Part shown: positions 1 through 8,136 of the stretch, piece by piece | Position numbering within the stretch: position 1 is the stretch's first letter | Layout of the letters: every line of letters begins with the position of its first letter | NCBI GenBank assembly: GCA_002005505.1 | Contig: KV908380.1 | Coordinates: 526,536 to 536,535 of the forward strand | Source of the DNA: Botryococcus braunii | Lineage: Eukaryota > Chlorophyta > Trebouxiophyceae | DNA: 10,000 nucleotides | Reading direction: 5' to 3' | The notes under the pieces: generated by a model | The model's input: the letters and a program-made list of their open reading frames with translations, nothing else | Databases searched by the model: none | Told to the model about the DNA's origin: nothing | Translations under genes and position numbers: made by a program

Positions 1-1233
1 TCAACCTAGGCGCGATCGTGCCTGTCTCAACCCCAATCATAACTCAGGATATGTCCCTGCACCCCTATGTGAGAACAAAAACGTCAGCACCCTGTGGTAC
101 GTGTGCAGTCCATTTAGGATACGGCTTCCTACTTCTGCTGCAGTTCCCAACTGAATGAAGTCTTGAACTAAGTCTGTTTAATCCATATTTGAAGACTTGA
201 ACTAAGTATATTTAATCCATATTCAACCTTGTCCATTGGCCTGTCACCCACCTAGGAAAAGGAGGGAGGTGGGGAAGGGGGTTGGAGGAAAAGGATGGGG
301 AAAGCGGATGGAAAACCTAAGCAAAACAATGATGATATATCTGAACATTTTGTTAATATTATGTGGCCACTAGTGAATGTGACAGCGTTGACGATTATCT
401 TGACTACATGTTTTGTACTGATCACTCTTACACGTGAGGCCTGTCTCTGTAACTGTTGAGAACAAGAAATTAATGTATTGGAAGGAAGGCTGCCATTAAA
501 CTTGTCATCAGGAGACTCTGGATTGGGCGACGGTGTTATGGCACGAGCATACATGGTCTGCTAGTATTGATCGTGTTCAACAATCGTAGAAAGAGCTGCT
601 CATTTGTTTAACACCTTTGCATTGCATGACATTACAACCTTAAAATTGGGAATGTCCCATGAATTATAACCTTTTTCACCCTATGTACCTGCTCACAAAC
701 TACGCAAATTTCGCGTGTATATGTATATCAGCAATGCGGAAAGCAAGCCGAAAGCACAGTCCCTCGCTTTGTGTCCCTCGTATTACTAGTAATCGCAGCA
801 TCATTGTCCTAAGAAGTTACTTGCTTTCCCTGCCTTGGCCTGAAACATTTAACACATATTTGCCAAATAGGTTTCCCTGCCATGGGATGAACCATGGAAA
901 TAGAGTAGAACGACACGGATTTTGAACATGGCTGCCTTTGGCAACCAATGTTTTCAATGCCGCAGACATGACATTGCAAAGGAAATGCTGTTTGCGGCAT
1001 TTACTAAAAGTAGACACACCTACAGGTGCATGCCTGCTTATTAACTGGTCAGATGCTCAGTGGTCAACTGTCGTGCTCATTTACCTTGACGCAACTAAAA
1101 GCTTCATTCTAAAAGTATCAGTCTTTCAAAGCAAACGTAAAACGTTTCTATACAGCAGCAGCTGCGCAGCCTTCACATAAAGCAAGTCATTAAAGCCATC
1201 GTCGCACTTTTTCGGTCAATACATTGTTTTTGC
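1..1233. other. Downstream flank of the inner gene, no gene supported
   Basis: This stretch holds the 3' flank of the inner gene. A loose plant-type TTAATAAG lies on the minus strand near 1044-1037, about 190 nt past the stop, but no strong poly(A) signal is present. Open frames on both strands are short and unrelated to anything I know. A purine-rich stretch (about 252-312) and a 34-bp tandem duplication are the only structures. Confidence 0.5.
158..227. repeat. Tandem duplication, 34-bp unit, two copies
   Basis: CTTGAACTAAGT followed by TTTAATCCATATT occurs at about 162-189 and again at about 196-223, with a period of 34 bp and a few substitutions. It is noncoding. Confidence 0.8.
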
Positions 1234-1488
1234 TTAAGCAATATTGGTCGCAGAAGTGGCCATGCGCATTGCAACCCTTTTTCGTGCCGCGATAATGTCA
1301 TGGATGAAGGATGCTGGAAAGGCAAATCGTGGGGCAGCAAATAAGGTGGGCAGTTCATATGCCGAGTCAGGGAACACCGGATACACTGCATCTGTAAATG
1401 GTGCAACTGGAGTAGTTGTCTCTGGTGTATCGATTGTGGATGCTGCCATTTGATTGGCTTTGTAGTGATATGTATCACCAATTACTCC
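1234..1488 (-). CDS. Exon 8: C-terminal exon with GVIGDTY motif
   Basis: The acceptor is ATGGTGCAG. The exon encodes residues 252-335 and ends at TAA (1236-1234). It begins GVIGDTYHYK. Its second half contains YPVFPDSAYELP, then APRF and FPASFIHDII. This tail is conserved in the paralogue at 9797-10000, the best evidence in the window that it is under protein-level constraint. The open frame extends upstream past the acceptor, so the acceptor was chosen because it is the only phase-0 AG that restores the family motif. Confidence 0.88.
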   Translation of the reverse strand, partial: GVIGDTYHYKANQMAASTIDTPETTTPVAPFTDAVYPVFPDSAYELPTLFAAPRFAFPASFIHDIIAARKRVAMRMATSATNIA

Positions 1489-1678
1489 CTGCACCATTGC
1501 CATGACCCCATCTTTCACATGTGCTACTTTTATAAGCAAGGGGCTTTCAAGGCTGTTGACTGGCTAACTATTGACATCTCAGTAAATTGTGTCTTATCAG
1601 GCCATTTTGTACATTCCTGCACTTATGTATGCAAATGGGGGATTAGGGTCACACACACAGGGGGAGAGAGAGGGGGGA

Positions 1679-1747
<69 letters not shown>

Positions 1748-4700
1748 AGGGAGAGAGGGGGGGGTGTCAAAATTTCATTTCACTATCAAGCATATGTCAT
1801 ATTTGTGTCGAATCTTCTCACATAGTTGAGAAGCCGCACCTGCAAAGGCTGAGTAGGATCTTTCATGAGAGCAATGCCAAAATTGAGGTAGGAGGGTTGC
1901 CAGAACCCAGCATGATCCAAGCCCGGAGGCACCTGTGCATCCCTCAGTAATCATATTACCAAATATCTCTTTTTATATCTTCATTTATCTCAATGTTCCA
2001 ATCACAATGGGGTTTGCACAACTGCCTCTTGCGTCTCTATGGTTCTAAATGGCAACGCAATCAATCATTATTCAGACATGCGATGTTACCAATCCTGTTC
2101 AGTTTCAATACAAGTAACTCTTCAGCAAGAGCAAAATGCAAACATTTCTTGCACTGCTAAACATACAACTGCTCAATCTTCTGCGCATCCCATCAAGAAT
2201 CTGCAGCTGAGGTTCACTGCAATAACACACTATCAATACTATTATAATGATAAAAAAAATGTTAACTGGCGTCATGTATCGGGGGAAGGAGATAATACCA
2301 GATTTGCGGTGGCTGCGAATGCGGAAGAGGAAATCGTGAGAACGCTGCCCTTTGTTTGTTGGAAGGGAGTGAAGGCTATAGTGAGAGAATCGCCGGAAGT
2401 CAGCTGGATGACTTGCTTGATCTCACTGCTCAAGTCCTGAGCTTCATCATTGATGGTGACTGCACACCCATACCACGTGCATGTGAAATGAGTTTTGCAC
2501 AATTGCATGTGTGTAAGCACCTACGCGTATTCCGATGAGTGTTGAAAGACATTGGGTCAAAGCAAAAGTATTGAGGGTGCAAAACCTAAAAAGGTTCATA
2601 GAATTTCCATACTTCGCCAAGATTCTTTCAGTTTCATCCAGCAACAGGTTTGTGCTGTTGCAATCATGCTGGTTGCTTCTACCATCTGTCAGAATTGCTA
2701 CACAAGGAGCCCAGCAGTAAGAAAACTTGCATACCAATCCAGAGTGTAGCATATCCAAGGTTTTAGTGGATAGAAACAAATACTCACTCGTCATGCGAGA
2801 ACTGTCATCAGCATATGTCGAGGCAACGATGCGGACACCCTCCACTTCAACTCCAAGGGCCTCGATATATGTTCCTGCAAACACAAACATACGTCACACT
2901 CTGCAAGGCACCCAAAAGGAAGCGGTCATTTCGAATTGATCTTCCTCCATATATGTACTACGAAACGATGTTCAAAAGCAAAATTTATTTTTAAAGGTTT
3001 CTGATCAGATCTAACATTTGAAACATAGCCCCGTCACAAACTTGCGGGATCGCAGGTTTAACTTGGCCCAAGTAAGCTGAACGAGGCAGAGCAAGTTGGG
3101 TCATGTTGTGTATTCACAGTAGTCCTCCTGGGGTGACTTGGAGAGGTAGAGAGGCGACCTGGCATAGCTTTGCCATCCAGCATGCGGCAAGTTAAAGCAA
3201 AAAGAAATGCTTGGCATGCAATTTTGATGTGCATGAAGGAATGAATGTCATCACTTGATTGCGCTGCAGTAATATGTGAACTATAAATTGGAAGGAAATT
3301 ACAGCTTGAAAGAGTTTTTCCCAAATCCGTAAATAAAGGATTTCCAAAATTGAGAGGAAGGAGAATTTTGCAGGTCCTTGGATGATAGTTTCGAGTGATG
3401 AAAGTCAAGTAGTGCAGCATTTGAGATCCTGCAATTCACATAGGCAGTCTGGCCTTGGCAAAGGAATCAAATGTGTTTACCACAAGCCTCCTTCCACTGG
3501 CCTATTTCCTTATGTAGCTATTTTCCCTTGGATAAGCGACACTCAAAACAGTAATGGGAAACCAACTCGCTAAACTTCTCTACAACACAGATAACCCAGT
3601 GAGGTTACAAGGCAGGGTCTCTCTGGAACTGCAGGTACTCACCATTCTTTGAGCTGCCAATGTGGAGGGCATTGTTGGCTTCCTTCAAGAGTGCAGCAAC
3701 CTGCCACCAGCATCACAATGTGTTATTCTGAATGCTACCTCAGGTATCAACTTACTTCCAGTGAGGGAGTAAGTTGGGAATGCTATGGAGGTAATTCTTC
3801 ACTCGTCGATGACTTCAATAAGGAAAGATGGGGGGGTTGGGCAGAGCGAGTGAAAGAAGGGGGGAGAGGGAGATGGAGGGGGAGGGGTGCACAATGTGCA
3901 TGGGAATTAATGGAGTGAAGTGCCGGGCAAAACTTCCAGCAGGTTTATGGCATGTTGTTGGGCAAATTACATTCTATGTTGCAGCACCTGTCAGCTGCAC
4001 ATAGAAAGTACGTTCTTCCACATGTTAGACACGTACAGCGGTGAGCAATTCCTGCACATGTCAGCTAGGGAAGGATGGGGGTGGGGTGGAGCGGGGTGAT
4101 GGTAAGCAATTGGGATCAGCACCTGGAAACTGTCTTTCACAGAAACAAGGTTGTACATCTTGCCGGGTTCTCCATGGAAGAAGAATGGAGTGCCATCAAA
4201 GGCTTTGATCAAAGGGTCTCCGTCCGCTGCCCCTCCCTTGCCATTTCCGTTGCCATTTCCGTTGCCATTTCCATTGTTGTTTCCAGCATTCGAGGTAATG
4301 GACTGGGCCTTATTGTTGGTCCCCCCTGCTCATGCAGCAACAGCCCTATCAGAACTGCTAACCCATTTTTGTTTGTTATATATCTGAGGCTGGGGCTTGG
4401 CATTGTTTATACTTGATGATGCTAGAAATGACATCAATCTCACCATCACTTTGCCCACCTCGAGATAAACAAAAAGGGGTCCTTCAATTTTTTATTTCTT
4501 CGTTCAAAAACCGAAGGGCTTCCCTTTTTAACACTGAGAAATAAAAAATTGAACGCAGATGTATTACAAAGCTCGACATATTTTTGTGTGTGAATCATTC
4601 CTGATTCAGTCATGTCCTCCTGCAATGATGTGTCAGTGTCACAGTGTCATTATGTCGTCTTTCAGTGATGGAGGGCATTGGTATTTGTCAGTCAAAATTG

Positions 4701-6344
4701 CACGACCGATCCGTCATGGTTGCACGACTGATCCGTCATTAATTTAAGTGTTTTATTCGCATACTATGTGAGACGATGGTAACGTCGTGTCGTGGTAACA
4801 TTTCACACAGCAAGTACCAGCGCATGTAGCGATAAGGCTGGATGCCTAGGGGTTTGGAAGGATTGCCGTTTCCATAAACAGACAGGGGTGCTCCATCTTC
4901 AAAGGCAGGCATCCAGGGGATAGTGACCATGTAAAGTCTTAACAGCGTGTTTATTGCAACAGTGAAGTCAGCTTTGCAGCTGCAAAAATCTGATGGTAAG
5001 TCTGTCTGCAGCTGCACGGGGTTATTGTTAGCTAGGTTATACTCCTGATGCAATTGTGCAATTTCTATGGAAGCAGCTGAAGAGATTGGCTAATTGATTC
5101 GGGAGAAGAGGCTCCGAAATTCTAGACTGACAACAACCCACTTGCATGGAACACAAAATAGCCTATTAGAAACTGTAGTCTCAATTTAAAGGTGGCTAGA
5201 ACCTTATTTAAGACAGAGTTCTGGACATCTTTGAGTTGACACCTCAATTTGGTATAGATAGATACATCCCTACGCACCGAGGCATGCAGTAACGTATGAT
5301 AGATACATCCCTACGTACATAGTAACGTATAGATAGATACATCCCTACGTACCGAGGCATGCAGTAACGTATGGTTACTACGGAAAAGAGTCACGGGAAG
5401 GGACTGGCACTCACCTGCTGTATTTCCATTGTCTGGTCCATCTGCATGGCCGGACCAGTCCAGTCAGACTACTTTGACCACTCATGGCATCTTCCAGAAC
5501 AGTAGGAAAGCAAGCTTTTTTCAGTACTGCCCATACAGTGCTCGACACTGGCAGGCTATGATGGCAATTTCTGTAACCAGACAGCATCTGTGTAAGGTTA
5601 TTGCAACCCTCCACCCTAGTGAAAGGACAAATCAGCAGTATTTCTCACAAAATTTAACCAGACACAAGCTTGTAACCTTGCAAGGGACCTTCTGATCATG
5701 AACTGGAAATGCACCGCAAAACTTATGCACTTTAATTGTGTTTTGGAGTGCAGTTTTTCAGGGTTTCTGCAACGAATTTTAAGCATGGCTATAAACAATT
5801 TGTTTATCATTAATGTTGTCTTTGGAGTACTTTGAAGCGATTGGCAGAGGAAGGCAATCACTTGTGAGTAAAGCAAACTATGTTTTTGGGCAGAGGAAGG
5901 CAATCACTTGTAAGTAAAGCAAAGTATGTTTTTGGGCAGAGTATAGTGGCTATTTGTGTTATATGACAAGGCACATGGGAGAGGTGTGCAGTCTTTAACC
6001 TTCATGTGAGTTTGAGTTTGCTCGGCCCTTGAGAGACGTCTAAATTCTCTTGAGTTCTAATCTTTAGGTCGCAGAAGACCGTTCGCTCACTTGTAGAATC
6101 TAAGGTTGTAAGAATACTTGTGTTGAAGCACTGGTGGCCATGGCCAGTGTACAGAATACTCAATATGTCACAGTAGAGAGGAAGGGTGTATAAAAGAACA
6201 AATGTTTCAGTTGGACTTACCGGTGTTTGCTCCAGAGGGATTCGATATCGTCGGAGTCGAATCAACTTCAGCAAGGACGGTGAAAGGCTGCAAGATAGCC
6301 ATGAATGCAAAGAATAGCGCGGTTGCCTTCATGTACTTAGCCAT
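1234..6344 (-). CDS. Secreted root-cap-like (LEA-related) protein, complete, eight coding exons
   Basis: Coding exons in transcript order are 6344-6221, 5441-5415, 4325-4123, 3700-3643, 2874-2788, 2459-2299, 1932-1840 and 1488-1234. They total 1008 nt and encode 335 residues plus TAA. All introns are GT-AG and all phases match. Residues 1-25 are a signal peptide ending V-L-A before Glu26. Residues 40-85 are an Asn/Gly-rich linker with six Asn-Gly pairs. Residues 86-112 carry GDPLIKAFDGTPFFFHGEPG then KMYNLVS, which resembles the ADPHF..FDG..Y.FHG start of plant root-cap / vWD-like proteins. GVIGDTY at 252-258 matches the family's GVLGQTY motif. There is one N-glycosylation sequon, Asn137-Gly-Thr, and no cysteine at all, unlike the vascular-plant members as I recall them. 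The start ATG has A at -3 and G at +4. I infer a secreted or cell-wall protein; its biochemical role is unknown even for the family. A paralogue lies upstream at the right window edge. Family assignment is from remembered motifs, not a search. Confidence 0.8.
1659..1764. repeat. Polypurine tract with (AG)n microsatellite in intron 7
   Basis: All bases from about 1659 to 1764 are purines on the plus strand. Within the tract are about 28 AG dinucleotides (1682-1737), then an 11-base G run (1737-1747) and a further G-run. It lies inside intron 7 (1839-1489), so the pre-mRNA carries an uninterrupted C/U tract. Long mirror-symmetric AG tracts can form triplex DNA. Confidence 0.95.
1840..1932 (-). 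CDS. Exon 7: start of the root-cap motif region
   Basis: The acceptor is GATGCACAG, with a poor pyrimidine tract. The 93-nt, phase 0/0 exon encodes residues 221-251, VPPGLDHAGFWQPSYLNFGI then ALMKDPTQPLQ. This precedes GVIGDTY exactly as the HLDVSFKF... segment precedes GVLGQTY in vascular-plant relatives. The chosen donor is CAG followed by GTGCGG. A second, stronger donor (GTGAGA at 1821-1816) lies 18 nt downstream in frame and would add V-R-L-L-N-Y. Confidence 0.78.
2299..2459 (-). CDS. Exon 6: core segment
   Basis: The acceptor is GTGTGCAG. The exon encodes residues 167-220, starting ITINDEAQDLSSEIKQVIQL and ending ATANL, an alternating hydrophobic/polar beta-like pattern. The donor is CTG followed by GTATTA, phase 0 and weak. 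The frame stays open to the splice point, and joining to exon 7 gives ...TANL-VPPG. The donor could be one of several nearby GTs, so the exact 3' end is less sure than the exon itself. Confidence 0.75.
2788..2874 (-). CDS. Exon 5: beta-rich core segment
   Basis: A clean TTTGCAG acceptor and GTGAGT donor bound this 87-nt exon. It encodes residues 138-166, beginning GTYIEALGVEVEGVRIVAS and ending ADDSSRMT. G-T-Y-x-E-A-x-G-V is the kind of strand pattern seen in plant root-cap-like proteins. The exon is phase 1 at both ends and in phase with its neighbours. Confidence 0.85.
3643..3700 (-). CDS. Exon 4: short internal exon
   Basis: The acceptor is GGTGGCAG and the donor GTGAGT. The 58-nt exon encodes V-A-A-L-L-K-E-A-N-N-A-L-H-I-G-S-S-K-N plus one base, giving residues 119-137. 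It continues the core directly from ...DSFQ. Asn137 becomes a sequon (N-G-T) only after splicing to exon 5. Confidence 0.82.
3859..3887 (+). repeat. G-rich purine cluster in intron 3 (possible G-quadruplex)
   Basis: G runs of six, three, five and four bases on the plus strand are separated by AGA, an A/T/G spacer and a single A. This fits a four-tract quadruplex pattern. A related G-rich stretch lies at about 4075-4096. Both are on the template strand of the inner gene. Confidence 0.5.
4123..4325 (-). CDS. Exon 3: Asn-Gly linker and vWD-like core
   Basis: The acceptor is TGAGCAG, placed just after an in-frame TGA that closes the upstream frame. The exon encodes residues 51-118: a Ser/Thr/Asn stretch, six Asn-Gly repeats, then GGAADGDPL, the core FDG (93-95), FFFHG (98-102) and YNLVSVKDSFQ. 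Aromatic-rich FFFHG after FDG is the diagnostic part of the vWD/root-cap-like fold. The donor is CAG followed by GTGCTG (phase 0), a weaker site than those of introns 1 and 2. Confidence 0.85.
4240..4284 (-). repeat. 12-bp coding minisatellite encoding Asn-Gly repeats
   Basis: The plus-strand unit GCCATTTCCGTT is repeated with small changes inside exon 3. On the coding strand it reads AAT/AAC and GGA/GGC codons, giving six Asn-Gly pairs in the linker. The DNA identity between units suggests recent slippage rather than pure protein selection. Confidence 0.85.
4483..4553. repeat. 17-bp perfect inverted repeat in intron 2
   Basis: TTCAATTTTTTATTTCT at 4483-4499 and its exact reverse complement at 4537-4553 flank a 37-nt loop. 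The loop's AAG-rich part can pair internally (CTTCG at 4498-4502 with CGAAG at 4512-4516). An outer AAAAAGGG near 4471 is complementary to CCCTTTTT inside the loop. It lies within intron 2 (5414-4326). Confidence 0.85.
4698..4739. repeat. 20-bp direct repeat, period 22, in intron 2
   Basis: TTGCACGACCGATCCGTCAT at 4698-4717 recurs at 4720-4739 with one substitution (ACC to ACT). It is noncoding. Confidence 0.85.
5253..5372. repeat. Three-copy tandem repeat (about 42/32/42 bp) in intron 2
   Basis: Each unit has GATACATCCCTACG and ends AGTAACGTAT. Units 1 and 3 carry an internal CCGAGGCATGC segment that the shorter middle unit lacks. The block ends about 40 nt from the exon 2 donor. Confidence 0.85.
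5415..5441 (-). CDS. Exon 2: 27-nt microexon in the linker
   Basis: The exon lies between acceptor CCATGCAG and a strong GTGAGT donor. It is phase 1 at both ends and encodes D-G-P-D-N-G-N-T-A, then the first base of a Gly codon. An alternative acceptor about 50 nt upstream, with a better pyrimidine tract, gives a longer open exon. That exon ends in phase 2 and runs into a stop in exon 3, so only the 27-nt form keeps the frame. Because the exon is symmetric, skipping it would remove nine residues without a frameshift. Confidence 0.7.
5843..5941. repeat. 46-bp tandem duplication in intron 1
   Basis: GGCAGAGGAAGGCAATCACT begins at 5843 and again at 5889, and the rest of the unit (…AAAGCAAA.TATGTTTTTGG) is also repeated. 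The exact period is 46 bp, two substitutions are visible between copies, and a third copy is just begun. Confidence 0.9.
6221..6344 (-). CDS. Exon 1: signal peptide and start of linker
   Basis: This exon encodes residues 1-41 plus the first base of codon 42. The start is MAKYMKATALFFAFMAILQP, followed by FTVLA: a Lys-containing n-region, a hydrophobic core and a V-L-A cleavage site. After the cleavage site the mature chain is Ser/Thr/Pro/Asn-rich. The exon ends ACC-G before a perfect GTAAGT donor (phase 1). The ATG sits in CCAGGATGG, a good plant context. A signal peptide directly followed by a perfect donor is strong evidence for a true first coding exon. Confidence 0.88.
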
Positions 6345-6399
6345 CCTGGACGGGCAAACCCCCACTTTGAGCGTTGTAAGTTATTTGGCGAGCAAACAT
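6337..6399 (-). other. Overlapping upstream ORF (20 codons) in the 5' leader
   Basis: An ATG at 6399-6397, 55 nt before the main ATG, opens a 20-codon frame (M-F-A-R-Q-I-T...). It ends at TAA 6339-6337, so it reads across the main start codon in another frame. It matters only if the transcript starts upstream of it, which cannot be seen here. If so, it should depress initiation at the main ATG. Confidence 0.4.
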
Positions 6400-6404
6400 T
6401 GGAC

Positions 6405-6425
6405 TTATTGGCGTACAGGTCGCAT
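6405..6425 (-). other. Short upstream ORF (6 codons)
   Basis: ATG at 6425 is followed by five codons and TAA (M-R-P-V-R-Q-stop). It lies just upstream of the overlapping uORF. The peptide has no recognised identity. Confidence 0.3.
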
Positions 6426-6547
6426 TTGTTAACGAACAGTCTCGACTATGAACTTTGCTAGCATTTCCCGACTGGCATTTTTTTCTAATTTAAAAACAAT
6501 CGAAGGCGCAATTTATCCGGCTTAAAGGAAATACTGTATGCTGCTGC

Positions 6548-6590
6548 TAGTGAGTCTCTCACAGACAGAACGGACGACGTCGACTCACTA
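6548..6590. repeat. 9-bp inverted repeat around a GACGTC element
   Basis: TAGTGAGTC (6548-6556) and GACTCACTA (6582-6590) are perfect reverse complements separated by 25 nt. GACGTC abuts the right arm. Each arm carries a TGAGTC / GACTCA half, similar to a GCN4-type bZIP core. It sits about 200-245 nt upstream of the inner gene's ATG. Confidence 0.55.
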
Positions 6591-7396
6591 CAAGGTTTTA
6601 GTGTGTAAATGTAATTCAGTTCGAACATGAAAGTGCAGATGACTTCGCAATCAAGGAGAAGGAAATAAGGTCGTCGCGACGGCAGTCAACGGGATGACGA
6701 CTTCCAAAAGTTTATTGACATCATTTGACGTGTGTTATACAAACTTCATGTTTCATCAGAAATAACGTGGGTTTGGTTGAGGGAAGCAAAAACTTGCCTG
6801 ACGAAGGAGCTTAGTATCGAAGCAGCCGGGGCTTCGTTGTCGATCGAAATTCAGATGTCTCAAAATGAGACGAATCTAGCTTTTGCTGTAGTTGCACTGC
6901 TGCAACACTGGTTTAAATGCGCTTTAAAAGTGCCATATTTCTTTCGAGCCGCCGTGTTCAATACAGTTAGTTTTCATCGTGTGGAAAGGTACACGGTGGG
7001 GAGGCCCACTGGGATCCTCGAAATATATCACGAATATATCTCAATTTTATCTTCAAAATTATCGCCACCAGCTCAGCATGCACCAAAACAGAACTCCCGG
7101 ATGTTAAACGTGCCCCAGACGCGGGGCCAATAATGTGTGCTGCCCGTGCCCCATCGGGAAGACACCGCGTGTGAAGTCCTAATTGCAGGACAGCAACGTG
7201 ACGGCAGCAGCGACTCTGTTGTCGATCTCAATTCAGGCCTTCCAAACAAGTCGACAATCGGGCCTTGTGGTTGCACATTTATGCATGTCTGGGTCCCGAG
7301 CTCCTTAAGTACCGCTCACTTACTGGTAAGTTCCTTCATTCTCCGCGGTGCTCAACACAAATTAAGAAGTAGTGCGCAACAGAAATTAGTTAATTT

Positions 7397-7412
7397 CACA
7401 CGCGCGCGCGCG
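7397..7412. repeat. Alternating purine-pyrimidine (CACG)(CG)n tract
   Basis: CACA is followed by six CG dinucleotides, a short Z-DNA-prone and CpG-dense tract in noncoding DNA. Confidence 0.7.
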
Positions 7413-7910
7413 AAGAAGGGACCCTTTGTACCATGAGTGTGTACCAGAACAGATCCTCAGACATAAAATGTGACCCTCGGCGGCGGACCAGAATTGTCTG
7501 CTGCGGCTCCTTAACTCTGGAGCTATTTACCCAGGAGCTGATCTGAAGTTGTCAGGAAAGCAACCTTAACACGGTAACGGCCTATGATTGGAGGTCGTTA
7601 TTGTTATTGCTGCGGTGCTAACTTCGACTTTTATGCCCGACGAAAGCTCCTTTGGCCGTGCCCCACACTTTTTAGCTCGTGTTAGTAAGTGCCGCAGAGC
7701 AATACAAGGGGTTCTTTACGATCGTATCCAAATTACGACCGTTCAGGTCCGTTCGCTTGTTCACGAAGGGGAGGGGAGGAAGTTGCAGTGGGAGCCAGGC
7801 ATTGTTTGGTTGTTACCGTGACACCACGACAATAATGGCTGATCTCTGGTCCTGGACGCTATCATCTCTTTCTGCAAGGACACTAGTACATCCTTCTGCT
7901 CAAAGGATGT

Positions 7911-7934
7911 TTTTTGTCCTCGTTTTTGTCCTCG
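7911..7934. repeat. 12-bp direct repeat, two copies
   Basis: TTTTTGTCCTCG occurs twice head to tail and is followed by a partial third copy (TTTCCTCC). It is noncoding. Confidence 0.75.
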
Positions 7935-8136
7935 TTTCCTCCCTTCGAACTTAGAAAATGCATACAAATCTTTCTTCCGTGTCAGACCAGGAGAACCAAC
8001 GCAGGCCATCTTGCTTATTTAATGGTAAAAAAGCGGGGTATAGATCATGCTTCACAATATCCTACAGGTAAGAGTGGCTGGACACATAGCAACAGTATAC
8101 TAAGTGTGAGGAGGTGAGGAAAATTACATCTACACA

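Larger units (their letters stand above)
6345..6740 (-). promoter_or_regulatory. Presumed 5' leader and promoter of the inner gene
   Basis: This stretch is placed by position upstream of the ATG. No canonical TATAAA is present on the minus strand; the nearest is an ATAAATT-like match (around 6509-6516). Two CCAAT motifs lie near 6398-6411. ACGT-core elements of the kind bound by plant bZIP factors are GACGTC at 6576-6581 and TGACGTGT at 6726-6733. A 10-bp palindrome CGTCGCGACG lies at 6672-6681. A transcription start cannot be fixed. Confidence 0.35.

Noticed and set aside
1450..1950. 166-codon plus-strand open frame
   Set aside because: It is kept open by the (AG)n tract, which reads Arg-Glu repeats, and is antisense to exon 7 and part of exon 8. 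It has no domain or splice context.
2039..2440. 133-codon plus-strand open frame
   Set aside because: It spans intron 6 and the antisense of exon 6, which is supported on the minus strand by phase and family pattern.
3960..4060. Possible extra exon between exons 3 and 4
   Set aside because: It has acceptor- and donor-like ends, but the phase-0 frame contains a stop. Exons 3 and 4 already join in frame.
4739..5053. 104-codon minus-strand open frame in intron 2
   Set aside because: Exons 2 and 3 join in frame without it, and it has no matching donor. Only its 4846-4896 part is kept, as a weak finding.
5415..5492. Longer version of exon 2 using the upstream acceptor
   Set aside because: It stays open but ends in phase 2. 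Joining it to exon 3 gives a stop within a few codons.
6732..7133. 133-codon plus-strand open frame
   Set aside because: It begins at a non-ATG codon, matches no family I know, and lacks signal peptide, motif or splice continuity. It is probably chance.
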